Part shown: positions 7,797 to 14,723 of the stretch, piece by piece
Layout of the letters: each line of letters begins with the position of its first letter
Position numbering within the stretch: the stretch's first letter is position 1
Origin: Ramlibacter sp.
Lineage (GTDB): Bacteria > Pseudomonadota > Gammaproteobacteria > Burkholderiales > Burkholderiaceae_C
Assembly (NCBI GenBank): GCA_028292195.1
Contig: JAQGMU010000071.1
Coordinates: 1 to 32,965 of the forward strand
Direction: 5' to 3'
Length of the DNA stretch: 32,965 bases
Notes under the pieces: generated by a model
Told to the model about the DNA's origin: nothing
What the model saw: only the letters and a program-made list of their open reading frames with translations
Database searches by the model: none
Translations under genes and position numbers: made by a program

Positions 7797-8401
7797 ACGA
7801 CACCTCCGCCCGCGCCCTCGACGTCGCGGAACTGCCCACCGTCGTCTTCTCGCACCGCAGCCTGATGTGGTGGGGCACCCTGGGCATGATGGCGATCGAG
7901 GGCACTTTTTTCGGCCTGGCGCTGATGGCCTATTTCTACCTGCGCAGCCACCAGGCCACCTGGCCCATCACCTCGCGGCCGCCGGACCTGCTGTGGGGCA
8001 CGCTCAATACGGTGCTGATGCTGGCGAGCTTCGTTCCGGCGCACCTGGCAAAACGTGCCGCGGAGCGCCTGGACCTGCAGGCCGTGCGCCTGTGGCTGGT
8101 GGTCTGCGTGGCCTTCGGCCTGGCATTCGTCGGCGTCCGCGCGCTGGAGTTCGCCGCGCTCAACGTGCGCTGGGACAGCAGCGCCTACGGCTCCGTGGTG
8201 TGGCTGCTGCTGGGGCTGCACACCACGCACATCGTCACGGACCTGATCGACACGATGGTCCTGACCGCGCTGTTCTATCGCGGCCCGCTGGATGGCAAGC
8301 GCTTCGTCGATGTCAGCGAGAACTGCTTCTACTGGTATTTCGTGGTCGCCACCTGGCTGCCGTTCTACCTGGTGATCTATTGGGGCGCGCGGGCGCCGTA
8401 G
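7793..8401 (+). CDS. coxC: Cytochrome c oxidase subunit III (short five-helix form)
   Basis: 202 aa with about five membrane helices, the short version of COX3 that lacks the first two helices of the mitochondrial protein. The conserved helix containing the membrane Glu is visible (GMMAIEGTFFGLALMAYFYLR, Glu36). The final helices carry HTTHIVTDL and ENCFYWYFVVATWLPFY, both characteristic of the family. The subunit stabilises subunit I and supports proton uptake and turnover lifetime. The ATG overlaps the subunit I stop (ATGA). The stop at 8401 is followed two bases later by the next gene, so the operon continues. Confidence 0.93.
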   Translation: MNDTSARALDVAELPTVVFSHRSLMWWGTLGMMAIEGTFFGLALMAYFYLRSHQATWPITSRPPDLLWGTLNTVLMLASFVPAHLAKRAAERLDLQAVRLWLVVCVAFGLAFVGVRALEFAALNVRWDSSAYGSVVWLLLGLHTTHIVTDLIDTMVLTALFYRGPLDGKRFVDVSENCFYWYFVVATWLPFYLVIYWGARAP

Positions 8402-8403
8402 GC

Positions 8404-8745
8404 ATGAAAAGCTGGCTGGGACTCGTGCTCGGACCGACCATCGCGCTGGCGGCGCAGAGCGTCATGTATTCGATGGTGACGCCCGCGTGCAGCGCGCAGA
8501 CCCGCCTGACGCTGCACCTGGCGGCGGCCGTGGCGCTGCTGCTGGTGCTCGTGCTGGCGGTGTTTGCCTTCGCCGAGTCTTCGCTGCGCCGGCGCGAACC
8601 GGCCTCCCCGGACAGCGACGAGGCGCGTCCCCCCGTGCCGCGCCGCTTTCTCGCGGACGTCGCCGCGGCGGTGGCGAGCCTGTCGGCGCTGGTGATCCTC
8701 GCCATGTGGTTCACGCTGTGGGTGCTGTCGCCGTGCGCGCCCTGA
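8404..8745 (+). CDS. Small membrane protein of the oxidase operon, unknown
   Basis: 113 aa with about three hydrophobic segments: near the N-terminus (about 4-24), in the middle (about 35-60, very Leu/Val-rich) and at the C-terminus (about 83-108). A polar loop rich in Arg, Pro and Asp (RREPASPDSDEARPP) lies between the last two. I recognise no motif or metal ligand set. It starts 2 bp after the subunit III stop and its end overlaps the ctaG start by 13 bp, so it is translated with the oxidase. A role as an accessory or small structural subunit, like subunit IV of other oxidases, is a guess from position. Confidence 0.75.
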   Translation: MKSWLGLVLGPTIALAAQSVMYSMVTPACSAQTRLTLHLAAAVALLLVLVLAVFAFAESSLRRREPASPDSDEARPPVPRRFLADVAAAVASLSALVILAMWFTLWVLSPCAP

Positions 8746-9617
8746 TCCTCGCGCTGGCGGCGGCGGCGCCCCTGCTGGCTGGGGCGCACACGCCGGAAGC
8801 GGTGGTGCCTGCCGCCTCGTTGTGGCGCTGGAACCTCGCGCCCTGGCTGGTGTTCCTGTTGCTGGCCGCGGCGGCCGCCTACGGCGTCGGCCTGCGGCGC
8901 CTCTGGCGCAACGCCGGCCGCGGGCGCGGCGTGTCCTGGCAACAGGCGGGCGCCTTCGCGGTCGGCTGGCTGGCGCTGGTCGCCGCGCTCGTCTCGCCGC
9001 TCGACCCGCTGGGTAGCCGCCTGTTTTCCGCGCACATGGTGCAGCATGAGCTGCTGATGGTGGTGGCCGCGCCGCTGATGGTGATCGGCCGGCCGCTGGC
9101 CACCTGGACCTGGGCCCTGTCGCCTGCGCAGCGGCGAATCGTCGGCCGCTGGTTCCAGGCCCGGGGCTGGGCCGGCCTCTGGTCCGCGCTGACGGACCCG
9201 CTGGTGGCGTGGGCGCTGCACGCGCTGGCCTTGTGGGCCTGGCACATTCCCGCGGCCTTCGACGCCGCGCTGCTGCACGAGGGATGGCACATCCTGCAGC
9301 ACGTGAGCTTCCTCGGCACCGCGCTTTTCTTCTGGTGGGCGGTCCTTGGCCATGACCCGCGGGGCCGCTACGGGCCGGGGCATTCGGCGGCGTATCTCTT
9401 CACGACGATGCTGCACACCGCCGCGCTCGGCGCGCTTTTGAGCCTGGCGCCCACGCCCTGGTACGCGCGGTACATCCCGCTGACCGGCGCCTTGGGCTTC
9501 GATCCGCTGGAGGACCAGCAGCTCGGAGGCCTGGTGATGTGGGTGCCGGCCGGCCTCGCTTATGTCATCGCGGCGCTGGCGGTGATCGGCCAGATGCTCA
9601 CCCGGGTGCGGGCGTAA
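8733..9617 (+). CDS. ctaG: caa3-type oxidase assembly factor CtaG family
   Basis: 294 aa. A short hydrophobic leader (to about residue 18, ending AGAHT) is followed by about seven membrane helices with conserved His pairs: HMVQHELLM, WAWHIPAAFD, EGWHILQHVSF, and MLHTAALGALLSLAP before TPWY. This pattern fits the CtaG/caa3 assembly family described first in Bacillus, needed for caa3 oxidase formation and probably for copper delivery; it is unrelated to Cox11, also called CtaG. The GTG start at 8733 is chosen because a leader-like peptide follows (VRALILALAAAAPLLAG); it overlaps the previous gene by 13 bp. It is the last gene of the operon; the next gene has its own heat-shock-like promoter 18 bp on. 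Heme a synthesis genes (ctaA/ctaB) are absent here. Confidence 0.9.
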   Translation: MRALILALAAAAPLLAGAHTPEAVVPAASLWRWNLAPWLVFLLLAAAAAYGVGLRRLWRNAGRGRGVSWQQAGAFAVGWLALVAALVSPLDPLGSRLFSAHMVQHELLMVVAAPLMVIGRPLATWTWALSPAQRRIVGRWFQARGWAGLWSALTDPLVAWALHALALWAWHIPAAFDAALLHEGWHILQHVSFLGTALFFWWAVLGHDPRGRYGPGHSAAYLFTTMLHTAALGALLSLAPTPWYARYIPLTGALGFDPLEDQQLGGLVMWVPAGLAYVIAALAVIGQMLTRVRA

Positions 9618-9635
9618 CGCCGCCCCGCATGGGCT

Positions 9636-9662
9636 CTTGAAAACGGCTCGCGCGCCAATATT
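9636..9662 (+). promoter_or_regulatory. Sigma-32 (heat-shock) type promoter before hsp20 pair
   Basis: CTTGAAAA at 9636-9643 and CCAATATT at 9655-9662 match the RpoH -35 (CTTGAAA) and -10 (CCCCATnT) patterns. There are 13 nt between the CTTGAA and CCAATA hexamers. It lies 52 bp before the start of the first small heat-shock gene and 18 bp after ctaG. Transcription would begin around 9668-9670, giving a leader of about 45 nt. Confidence 0.72.
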
Positions 9663-9685
9663 CTGGTGCTCGGCGCGGCGCCGCC

Positions 9686-9710
9686 GCGCTCGAACCCCAG
9701 CAAGGAGCGC
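9686..9710 (+). promoter_or_regulatory. Candidate RNA thermometer hairpin masking the hsp20 ribosome site
   Basis: GCGCTC (9686-9691) is the exact complement of GAGCGC (9705-9710), which overlaps the Shine-Dalgarno AAGGAG (9702-9707) just before ATG 9714. The loop is 13 nt. GTGCTC at 9666-9671 could pair with the same site using one G-U pair, and a GC-rich self-complementary stretch fills 9673-9689. Leaders that hide the ribosome site at low temperature are common for small heat-shock genes (ROSE, FourU); this one fits neither named class clearly. Confidence 0.4.
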
Positions 9711-9713
9711 AAC

Positions 9714-10163
9714 ATGTTGCACACATCGTTCCGGCCTGCCGCGGAGGCTTTCGGCGACATCAGCCGTCTGCAAAGCCTCCTCGACCAGGTCTTCCGGCCG
9801 CTGGAGCGGTCGAGCATCCGCGCGTTGGCGGACCAGGGCTTTCCCGCCGTCAACGTGGGGGTCACACCCGAAAGCATAGAGATCCTGGCGCTCGCGCCGG
9901 GATTGGACCCCGGTGCCCTGCAGGTGACCGCCGATCGCGGGCTGTTGATCATTGCAGGCGAGCGCCAGGCCCAGCGCCCACCGCGCCAGGACGGCACCAG
10001 CGTCTACGCCCAGGAGCGCTTCGCCGGCGCGTTCCGGCGGGTGGTCAACCTGCCCGAAGAAGCCGATCCGTCGAAGATCGATGCCAGCTACCGGGAGGGC
10101 ATCCTGCGCGTCAGCGTCGCAAAGCGCGAGTCTTCCAAGCCGCGCCGCATCGAAGTCCGCTAA
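9714..10163 (+). CDS. Small heat-shock protein Hsp20 (first of pair)
   Basis: 149 aa, an alpha-crystallin-domain chaperone that holds unfolding proteins in the cytoplasm without ATP. The domain runs from about residue 42 (PAVNVGVTPESIEI) to the C-terminus. Family features are APGLDPGALQVTA, the GLLIIAGER strand, the FAGAFRRVVNLPEEADPSKI segment and YREGILRVSVAK. The last residues, KPRRIEV, carry the C-terminal I-x-V anchor. The start ATG 9714 has AAGGAG 6 nt upstream; the in-frame ATG at 9666 lies upstream of or at the predicted transcription start. It is followed after 14 bp by a second hsp20 gene, the common tandem arrangement for hetero-oligomers. Regulation: sigma-32 promoter and a possible thermosensing leader. 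Confidence 0.92.
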   Translation: MLHTSFRPAAEAFGDISRLQSLLDQVFRPLERSSIRALADQGFPAVNVGVTPESIEILALAPGLDPGALQVTADRGLLIIAGERQAQRPPRQDGTSVYAQERFAGAFRRVVNLPEEADPSKIDASYREGILRVSVAKRESSKPRRIEVR

Positions 10164-10177
10164 CCAGGAGGAAAGCC

Positions 10178-10573
10178 ATGACCAACGAAATGCAGACCCA
10201 GGCCCGCGCCGCAACCGGCAGCAAGCAAGTCCAGGGGGCGCCATACATCGTGCCCCCGGTCGACGTCTTCGAGGACGAGGTGGCCATCACCTTGCTGGCG
10301 GATCTGCCAGGCGTCAGCCGCGACAGGCTGGCGGTGCGAATCGACGGCGACAACATGGTCATCGAAGGCTGGGCGCAGGTGCCGGCCAGTGAAGACCTTG
10401 AACTGGTCCACGGCGAGGCACCGGTGCCAGCCTATCGCCGCGAATTCACCCTCAGCCGGGAACTGGACGCCTCGCGGATCGAGGCCGGGCTCAAGGACGG
10501 CGTCCTGTCGCTCAGGATTCCGAAAGCCGAACATGCCCGTCCGCGCCGCATCGAGGTGAAAGTGAGCGAATGA
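10178..10573 (+). CDS. Small heat-shock protein Hsp20 (second of pair)
   Basis: 131 aa with an alpha-crystallin domain at about 24-128: PPVDVFEDEVAITLLADLPG, then DNMVIEGWAQV, YRREFTLSRELDASRIEAGL and KDGVLSLRIPK. The C-terminal I-x-V anchor is again present (RRIEVKV). It differs clearly in sequence from the first copy, so this is a diverged pair, not a recent duplication. A strong Shine-Dalgarno (AGGAGG, 10167-10172) precedes ATG 10178, in contrast to the partly masked site of the first gene, so the two may respond differently to temperature while sharing one transcript. The gene is followed by a long hairpin. Confidence 0.93.
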   Translation: MTNEMQTQARAATGSKQVQGAPYIVPPVDVFEDEVAITLLADLPGVSRDRLAVRIDGDNMVIEGWAQVPASEDLELVHGEAPVPAYRREFTLSRELDASRIEAGLKDGVLSLRIPKAEHARPRRIEVKVSE

Positions 10574-10600
10574 GCCTGCGCGGCGCAGCGTAGGCCCACG

Positions 10601-10640
10601 GCGTCGCCAGCGGGTTGCCACGGCACCCGGCTGGCGACGC
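10601..10640. terminator. Long bidirectional hairpin between convergent genes
   Basis: GCGTCGCCAGCGGGT (10601-10615) pairs with ACCCGGCTGGCGACGC (10625-10640): 15 base pairs with one bulged G and a 9-nt loop. It lies 27 bp after the second hsp20 stop and 3 bp beyond the stop of the minus-strand small gene, so it can serve both. No T-tract follows on either strand. Confidence 0.6.
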
Positions 10641-10642
10641 AG

Positions 10643-10834
10643 TCAGGTGGCACCGCCGGTTCTGGTCCGAGGCTGCTGAGAGTTGGTGGGGTGGTCCTCC
10701 GGGGCAGGCTTGTCATTGCTCTGCTGCTGCCTGTTCAAGTGCGGCAGGATGCTCGCCGCGCCCCTCCCCGAATGTCCATGGGAAGGGGGACTGTCCGTAT
10801 CTTGCCGCGCCGGTTCCTCTCTGTTGGCTGTCAT
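10643..10834 (-). CDS. Small polar hypothetical protein
   Basis: 63 aa, strongly hydrophilic and probably disordered: Asn, Gln, Ser, Pro and Thr dominate, with one more ordered stretch (GAASILPHLNRQQQ). ATG 10834 is preceded on the minus strand by GGAGAG about 6 nt away, which is the best argument that it is translated. The upstream 130 bp are A-rich and could hold a promoter. The longer in-frame reading back to 11089 would overlap the peptidase gene and is not supported. No domain is recognised. Confidence 0.5.
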   Translation of the reverse strand: MTANREEPARQDTDSPPSHGHSGRGAASILPHLNRQQQSNDKPAPEDHPTNSQQPRTRTGGAT

Positions 10835-10932
10835 GGCACTCTCCAGTTGTTTGCCTGGGAAGTTACGTCGACGCAGGGCGAAAAAAGTAGGCCCGATTTG
10901 TCGATGCGCGCCGGAAAAAACTCGCGCACCTA

Positions 10933-10948
10933 TCGGCCCATTGGCCGA
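10933..10948 (-). terminator. Weak terminator-like hairpin after the S9 peptidase gene
   Basis: TCGGCC (10933-10938) and GGCCGA (10943-10948) pair around a 4-nt loop, about 20 nt after the minus-strand peptidase stop. A run of six T on that strand (complement of 10915-10920) follows, but only 12 nt later, which is far for a classical terminator. Confidence 0.3.
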
Positions 10949-10967
10949 CGCTCTGCCAGAACGACTC

Positions 10968-12938
10968 TCATCGGTCCTGAGCTCCACCCTCCGGGGCGTG
11001 ACACCACTGTTCCAGCCAATCGACGATTCGTCCGGCGGCGTCCTCCCGGCACGCCGGAGCGCCTTCGCCGAGAAAGCCGTGGGACTCACCCGGATACAGC
11101 ACCATTTCGGCCGGCGTGTCGCCCGCGCGCATCAGGCTGACGAACAGCTCCTCGGACTGGCACTTGGGACAGCGCTCGTCGTCCTTCCCCTGCAGGAACA
11201 GCGTCGGGGTCCGGGCCCTTTCGACGTGCTGCAGCGGGGACAGCGCGCGCGCCAACTTGCGGTCGAAGTCAGGCGCCGTGCGCATGTACAGCGGATCGGC
11301 GTAATAACCTCCATCGGAAGTCCCGTAGTGCGTTTCGATGTTCCCCACCGGCGCCATCACGACAGCGGCCTTGAACATTTCCGTGTGGCCGATGGCCCAG
11401 GCGCTGAGATAACCCCCGTAGGATTTGCCCGAGATGGCCACCTTGTCGCTGGCGAGGCCTTCTCTTTGCAGTTGCTCGATGGCGGCCACGTGTTGCGGCA
11501 GGTCAAGTTCTCCCCAATGCCCCGAAAGCCTCGTGCAGAACGCGCGCCCATAGCTGCCGGAGCCGACCGCATTCAGCGCCAGGACCGACCAGCCCCTGGA
11601 ACACAGCACCTGCCAGAACACGTTGGTATCGAAATCCAGCAGCGCCATGCTGGCCGGGCCTCCATGCACATCGTTCAGCAAAGGCAAGGCGCCCTGGCGC
11701 CCCTCTGGCCTGAGCAGCCATCCCTGAATCGTCTCGGTCCCGCCCCGGCCGTCGGGAACCTCGAACCGATGCAACTCCGATCGGAGGGGTGTGCGGTCGC
11801 GCCACCAGGGATTGAGGTCGCTCAGTTGCCGCTCGCCATCGCCATCCGCCCTGCAGGCGTAGAGTTCGCACGCCTGGGTCGGCGTTTCGACCGAATACGC
11901 GAACAGCTCGCCGTTGCAGCCCACCGCGCCGAACTGGCGCGGCCCGGCCACCAGCGACCGCAGTTCGCCGTCGGGAACCGACACCGAAACAATCTCATGG
12001 CAACCTCGGCGGGCCAGAACGCAGGTCAGGCTTCTCGAGTCCCGGGACCACGTGACGGACTCCGCGTCGGCTACCTCATGGTCGTCGCTGCCGAGGACCA
12101 TGCCTTTCCCGGTCTCCGGATCGACCAGCCAGAGGTTGACCTGGCTGTCGCCCTCCTTCTCATTGCCGGTAAAGGCGATCCAGTGGGCGTCCGGGGACCA
12201 ATGGGGCGCCATCACGATCGGGTTCTGGCGCGTCAGCTGCTGCGCGTTGTTGCCCGCGTGGTCGCACAACCAGAGGTCGGTGAGGTGCGCAAACCTGCCT
12301 TCGCGGGTTCGGGCGTACGCGATGCGCTTGCCGTTGCGCGAGATGTCGAAGGCCTGCACGTCGAATGGCCCCTTCGTCAGCTGGTTCACCTCGCCGCTGC
12401 CCACATCGACCTGGAAGAGGTGGATCTGGCGGCCCAGCAGATAGCCGACCCCGTCGGCTTTGTAGGGAAGCCGCCAGGCCAGTTCCGGGCCTCCTTGCTT
12501 CGAGTCAGCTTCCTTGCCGCCAGGCTTGCCGCGGCTATCCGGATGGACGCCGACACTCGCAATCACATAGACCTGTTGACCCGAGGGATGCCACTTCAGG
12601 GCCGTGACGCCCCTGGCGAAGTTCGTCAGCTGCCGGGCTTCGCCGCCGCTTCGCGGCAGAACGAAGACCTGCGGGACACCTGCGTTGCGGTCGGAGACAA
12701 AAGCCAATTCACTGCCGTCCGGCGACCAGCATGGAGAGCTGTCCTGCCCCGGGCCGCGAGTGAGTTGGACGGGCCTGGCGCCGTTCAAGTCATGGTCCCA
12801 CAGGCACGAAACGTACTTGTCGTCATCCCGGTCGACCGAACGGACGACTGCCGTGATCCGCGTGTCCCCAGGGCGGCACGCGAGCTCGGTCACCTTCCGG
12901 TGCAAATACAGGTCTTCGACACTGAATTGCTTTTTCAT
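10968..12938 (-). CDS. S9 family serine peptidase (prolyl oligopeptidase / acylaminoacyl-peptidase like)
   Basis: 656 aa: an N-terminal WD40/TolB-like beta-propeller (about 1-385, with repeats such as CWSPDGSELAFVSDRN and HWSPDAHWIAFTGNEKEG) and a C-terminal alpha/beta-hydrolase (about 400-650). The catalytic triad is visible: Ser506 in SGKSYGGYLS (the usual GxSxGG, here with Lys before Ser), Asp586/587 in LQGKDDERCP and His620 in PGESHGFLG. The oxyanion strand reads DVHGGPAS. No signal peptide is seen, so it likely trims peptides in the cytoplasm. ATG 12938 (MKKQFSVEDL) is chosen because GGAG lies upstream at the right spacing; the 17-residue extension is not needed. It follows the hemerythrin gene by 86 bp with a hairpin between, so it probably has its own promoter. 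Confidence 0.9.
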   Translation of the reverse strand: MKKQFSVEDLYLHRKVTELACRPGDTRITAVVRSVDRDDDKYVSCLWDHDLNGARPVQLTRGPGQDSSPCWSPDGSELAFVSDRNAGVPQVFVLPRSGGEARQLTNFARGVTALKWHPSGQQVYVIASVGVHPDSRGKPGGKEADSKQGGPELAWRLPYKADGVGYLLGRQIHLFQVDVGSGEVNQLTKGPFDVQAFDISRNGKRIAYARTREGRFAHLTDLWLCDHAGNNAQQLTRQNPIVMAPHWSPDAHWIAFTGNEKEGDSQVNLWLVDPETGKGMVLGSDDHEVADAESVTWSRDSRSLTCVLARRGCHEIVSVSVPDGELRSLVAGPRQFGAVGCNGELFAYSVETPTQACELYACRADGDGERQLSDLNPWWRDRTPLRSELHRFEVPDGRGGTETIQGWLLRPEGRQGALPLLNDVHGGPASMALLDFDTNVFWQVLCSRGWSVLALNAVGSGSYGRAFCTRLSGHWGELDLPQHVAAIEQLQREGLASDKVAISGKSYGGYLSAWAIGHTEMFKAAVVMAPVGNIETHYGTSDGGYYADPLYMRTAPDFDRKLARALSPLQHVERARTPTLFLQGKDDERCPKCQSEELFVSLMRAGDTPAEMVLYPGESHGFLGEGAPACREDAAGRIVDWLEQWCHAPEGGAQDR

Positions 12939-12995
12939 CGCGAAACTCCACGACACGACCGGGCGCTGCCGGTCGACAATTGGCGTCATGAATGG

Positions 12996-13015
12996 GCGGC
13001 TGCGGTGGCAGCCGC
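12996..13015 (-). terminator. Perfect 8-bp hairpin after hemerythrin gene
   Basis: GCGGCTGC (12996-13003) and GCAGCCGC (13008-13015) pair exactly around GGTG. The hairpin begins 10 nt after the minus-strand hemerythrin stop. No T-tract follows, so it may act as a Rho-assisted terminator or 3' stabiliser. Confidence 0.5.
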
Positions 13016-13024
13016 GGAACGACT

Positions 13025-13513
13025 TCAGGCTTCCGCAGTCTGTCCCATCAGCTCGGTCTTGCGCGCTTCGAGCTGGTCGCGCAATGCCACCAGGTCAAGG
13101 CGCTTCGCCCCGCGCGCCTTGGGGAACATTTCATTGCGCTCTTCCTTGACGTGGTGGTCGATGTACTCACCGAGTACCGTGACCTTCGCGTCGAACATGG
13201 GGTCGTTTGGATCCGCGGCCTCGATCTGGGCGATGAGATCCTTGGCCGAGGCGTGCTCCACTTCGGCTTCGTTCATCAGGTCGTCGTCCTTGATGGCCGC
13301 GCGAACAGCGGGGTAGAAGATCTCTTCCTCGATGGTCGCGTGGACGGTCAGCTCCTGGCAGATTTGCTGCGCGAGCTGCTGCTTCTTCGCCGACGCGGAC
13401 CTGGCTTTCGACTCCGTCAGAGTCTCGTATTCCTTGAACATCTTCTTGACCTTCTTGTGGTCGTCGTCAAGGAGGTCGCATGCATCTTTTTCCCGGCGGG
13501 TAGCGGTAGCCAT
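13025..13513 (-). CDS. Hemerythrin HHE-domain protein
   Basis: 162 aa. A four-helix hemerythrin-like domain with the di-iron ligand pattern: LLDDDHKKVKKMF (His19), VHATIEEEIFYP (His58, Glu62), EVEHASAKDLI (His87) and EYIDHHVKEERNEMFP (His120/121, Glu). Such proteins bind O2 or NO or help handle iron-sulfur damage. ATG 13513 (MATATRREKD) has GGAG upstream at good spacing; the 8-residue extension from 13537 begins without one. Its neighbours (heat-shock chaperones, DnaJ) suggest a stress-response setting, but they are not in one operon. The upstream region holds an unusual AT-rich palindrome at 13613-13624. Confidence 0.9.
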   Translation of the reverse strand: MATATRREKDACDLLDDDHKKVKKMFKEYETLTESKARSASAKKQQLAQQICQELTVHATIEEEIFYPAVRAAIKDDDLMNEAEVEHASAKDLIAQIEAADPNDPMFDAKVTVLGEYIDHHVKEERNEMFPKARGAKRLDLVALRDQLEARKTELMGQTAEA

Positions 13514-13612
13514 GTTGTCTCCAGTGAATAAGGACAAGTGGGGTGCAAGTTAAGGGGAACGAGGACATTTCCAGCTTTCGGCTTCCTCCAGTAGCGCGAA
13601 CTTGGCTGTATG

Positions 13613-13624
13613 GATAAATTTATC
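13613..13624. promoter_or_regulatory. AT-rich 12-bp perfect palindrome, candidate operator
   Basis: GATAAATTTATC is self-complementary over all 12 bases and stands out in GC-rich DNA. It lies 100 bp upstream of the hemerythrin start and 95 bp past the dnaJ-like stop, so it could regulate hemerythrin transcription. No known operator consensus is a confident match. Confidence 0.35.
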
Positions 13625-13718
13625 TTCAAACCTCCGATTCGTGTCGGCTCGGACGAGACTTTCGGTGCCGTCCTACACCGGCGAAGGCAAACCGGGGAGA
13701 CCGTTCCTCGCGCGGCCT

Positions 13719-14723
13719 TCAGCCCAGTCTGTCCTGCCAGCTTTCCAGTACCCGCTTCCACGCGGCCATGCGATCGCCGGCAGCCGTGCCGGCCGCCCCC
13801 GAATTGGTGGCGATGAGCCGGTCGACCGCGGCCTCCTGCTGCAGGCTGAACACCTCCGGAAACACCGGCGCCACCGTGACGAAACAATCCGCGGCCGCGC
13901 CGTCGTCCTGCCAGGGGAGTCCCGCGCCCCTGATGCGATAGCTCAGGTGGCCGCGCCTGAGCCGCATCTGCTGCAGGCCGCGCGGCGTCGGCACTTCGAT
14001 CCAGCGGTTGGCCATCCAGGCGAAGCCATCGACCGGGACCTCGCACTTCACGCTGCCGTCTGCCTCGAACGCGAAGAACGCGTGGTTCTGGAGCTCCACA
14101 CGCACGCGCAGCGCCTGCTCGCCCGCGCGCTGGCCGCCCGTGACGCGGGCCTTGGCATCCAGCAGGTCCCCGGCGCGCGCACCGGCCGGAATCTGCACAC
14201 GGCAGCGGTACTTCCGCGCCGCAGTCTTGCCGGTGGCTGCGCAGGAGGCGCAAGCCTTGCGCGTCACCCCCTGTCCCTGGCAGGTGCTGCAGGTGACCGC
14301 AGCCGCGATCCAGGCGAACCAGAGGCGCTGCCGCACCTGGCCGGAGCCGGCACACTCGCTGCACCTGGTCGCCTGCGGTTGCAGTCCGCTGCCGGCGCAC
14401 TCGGCACAGTCCTGCACCACCTTGCCCTGCAGTTCCCGGGTGCAGCCGGTCACCACCTCCTCGAGCGTGATGCTGACGGTGTGCTCCACGCCCGGTTCCG
14501 GGCTGGACTCCTCCTCCTCTTCGACTGCGCCAGGCGCCTCCTCCCTGGCCCGGCGGATCTCCTCCAGCGCGCGGTTGATGCGCTGGATCTTTCGCAGCGC
14601 ATGCGGGCTGTTGTTGCGATCGGGGTGCCAGCGGGCAGCCAGGCGGCGCCATGCCGCCTTGACCTCGGCGTCCGTGGAATCCGGCGCCAGGCCGAGTTCG
14701 TGGTACGAGTCGTCGACGTTCAT
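13719..14723 (-). CDS. DnaJ-like co-chaperone with J domain and zinc fingers
   Basis: 334 aa. The N-terminal J domain (about 5-62) has the HPD triad at 33-35 (AARWHPDRN), which stimulates DnaK ATPase. A Glu-rich linker (about 63-80) takes the place of the Gly/Phe region of true DnaJ. Four zinc motifs follow: CAECAGSG (106-113), CSECAGSG (121-128), CSTCQGQG (145-152) and CASCAATG (158-165, last repeat imperfect). The C-terminal substrate-binding domains follow, with IPAGARAGDLL. The layout matches DnaJ, but the different linker and low similarity suggest a specialised paralogue, so I give no symbol. ATG 14723 has GGAGG upstream on the minus strand; the 68-residue extension is untranslated-looking. 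No dnaK or grpE is nearby. Confidence 0.88.
   Translation of the reverse strand: MNVDDSYHELGLAPDSTDAEVKAAWRRLAARWHPDRNNSPHALRKIQRINRALEEIRRAREEAPGAVEEEEESSPEPGVEHTVSITLEEVVTGCTRELQGKVVQDCAECAGSGLQPQATRCSECAGSGQVRQRLWFAWIAAAVTCSTCQGQGVTRKACASCAATGKTAARKYRCRVQIPAGARAGDLLDAKARVTGGQRAGEQALRVRVELQNHAFFAFEADGSVKCEVPVDGFAWMANRWIEVPTPRGLQQMRLRRGHLSYRIRGAGLPWQDDGAAADCFVTVAPVFPEVFSLQQEAAVDRLIATNSGAAGTAAGDRMAAWKRVLESWQDRLG

Noticed and set aside
8313-10244. 643-aa minus-strand open frame
   Set aside because: Shadow of ctaG and hsp20; composition is Arg/Gln/His-rich with no motif.
10683-13316. 877-aa plus-strand open frame
   Set aside because: It lies antisense to the S9 peptidase, which has a complete catalytic triad and WD40 repeats. 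The plus-strand translation is rich in Arg, Gln and His with no domain; long antisense frames are expected at this GC content.
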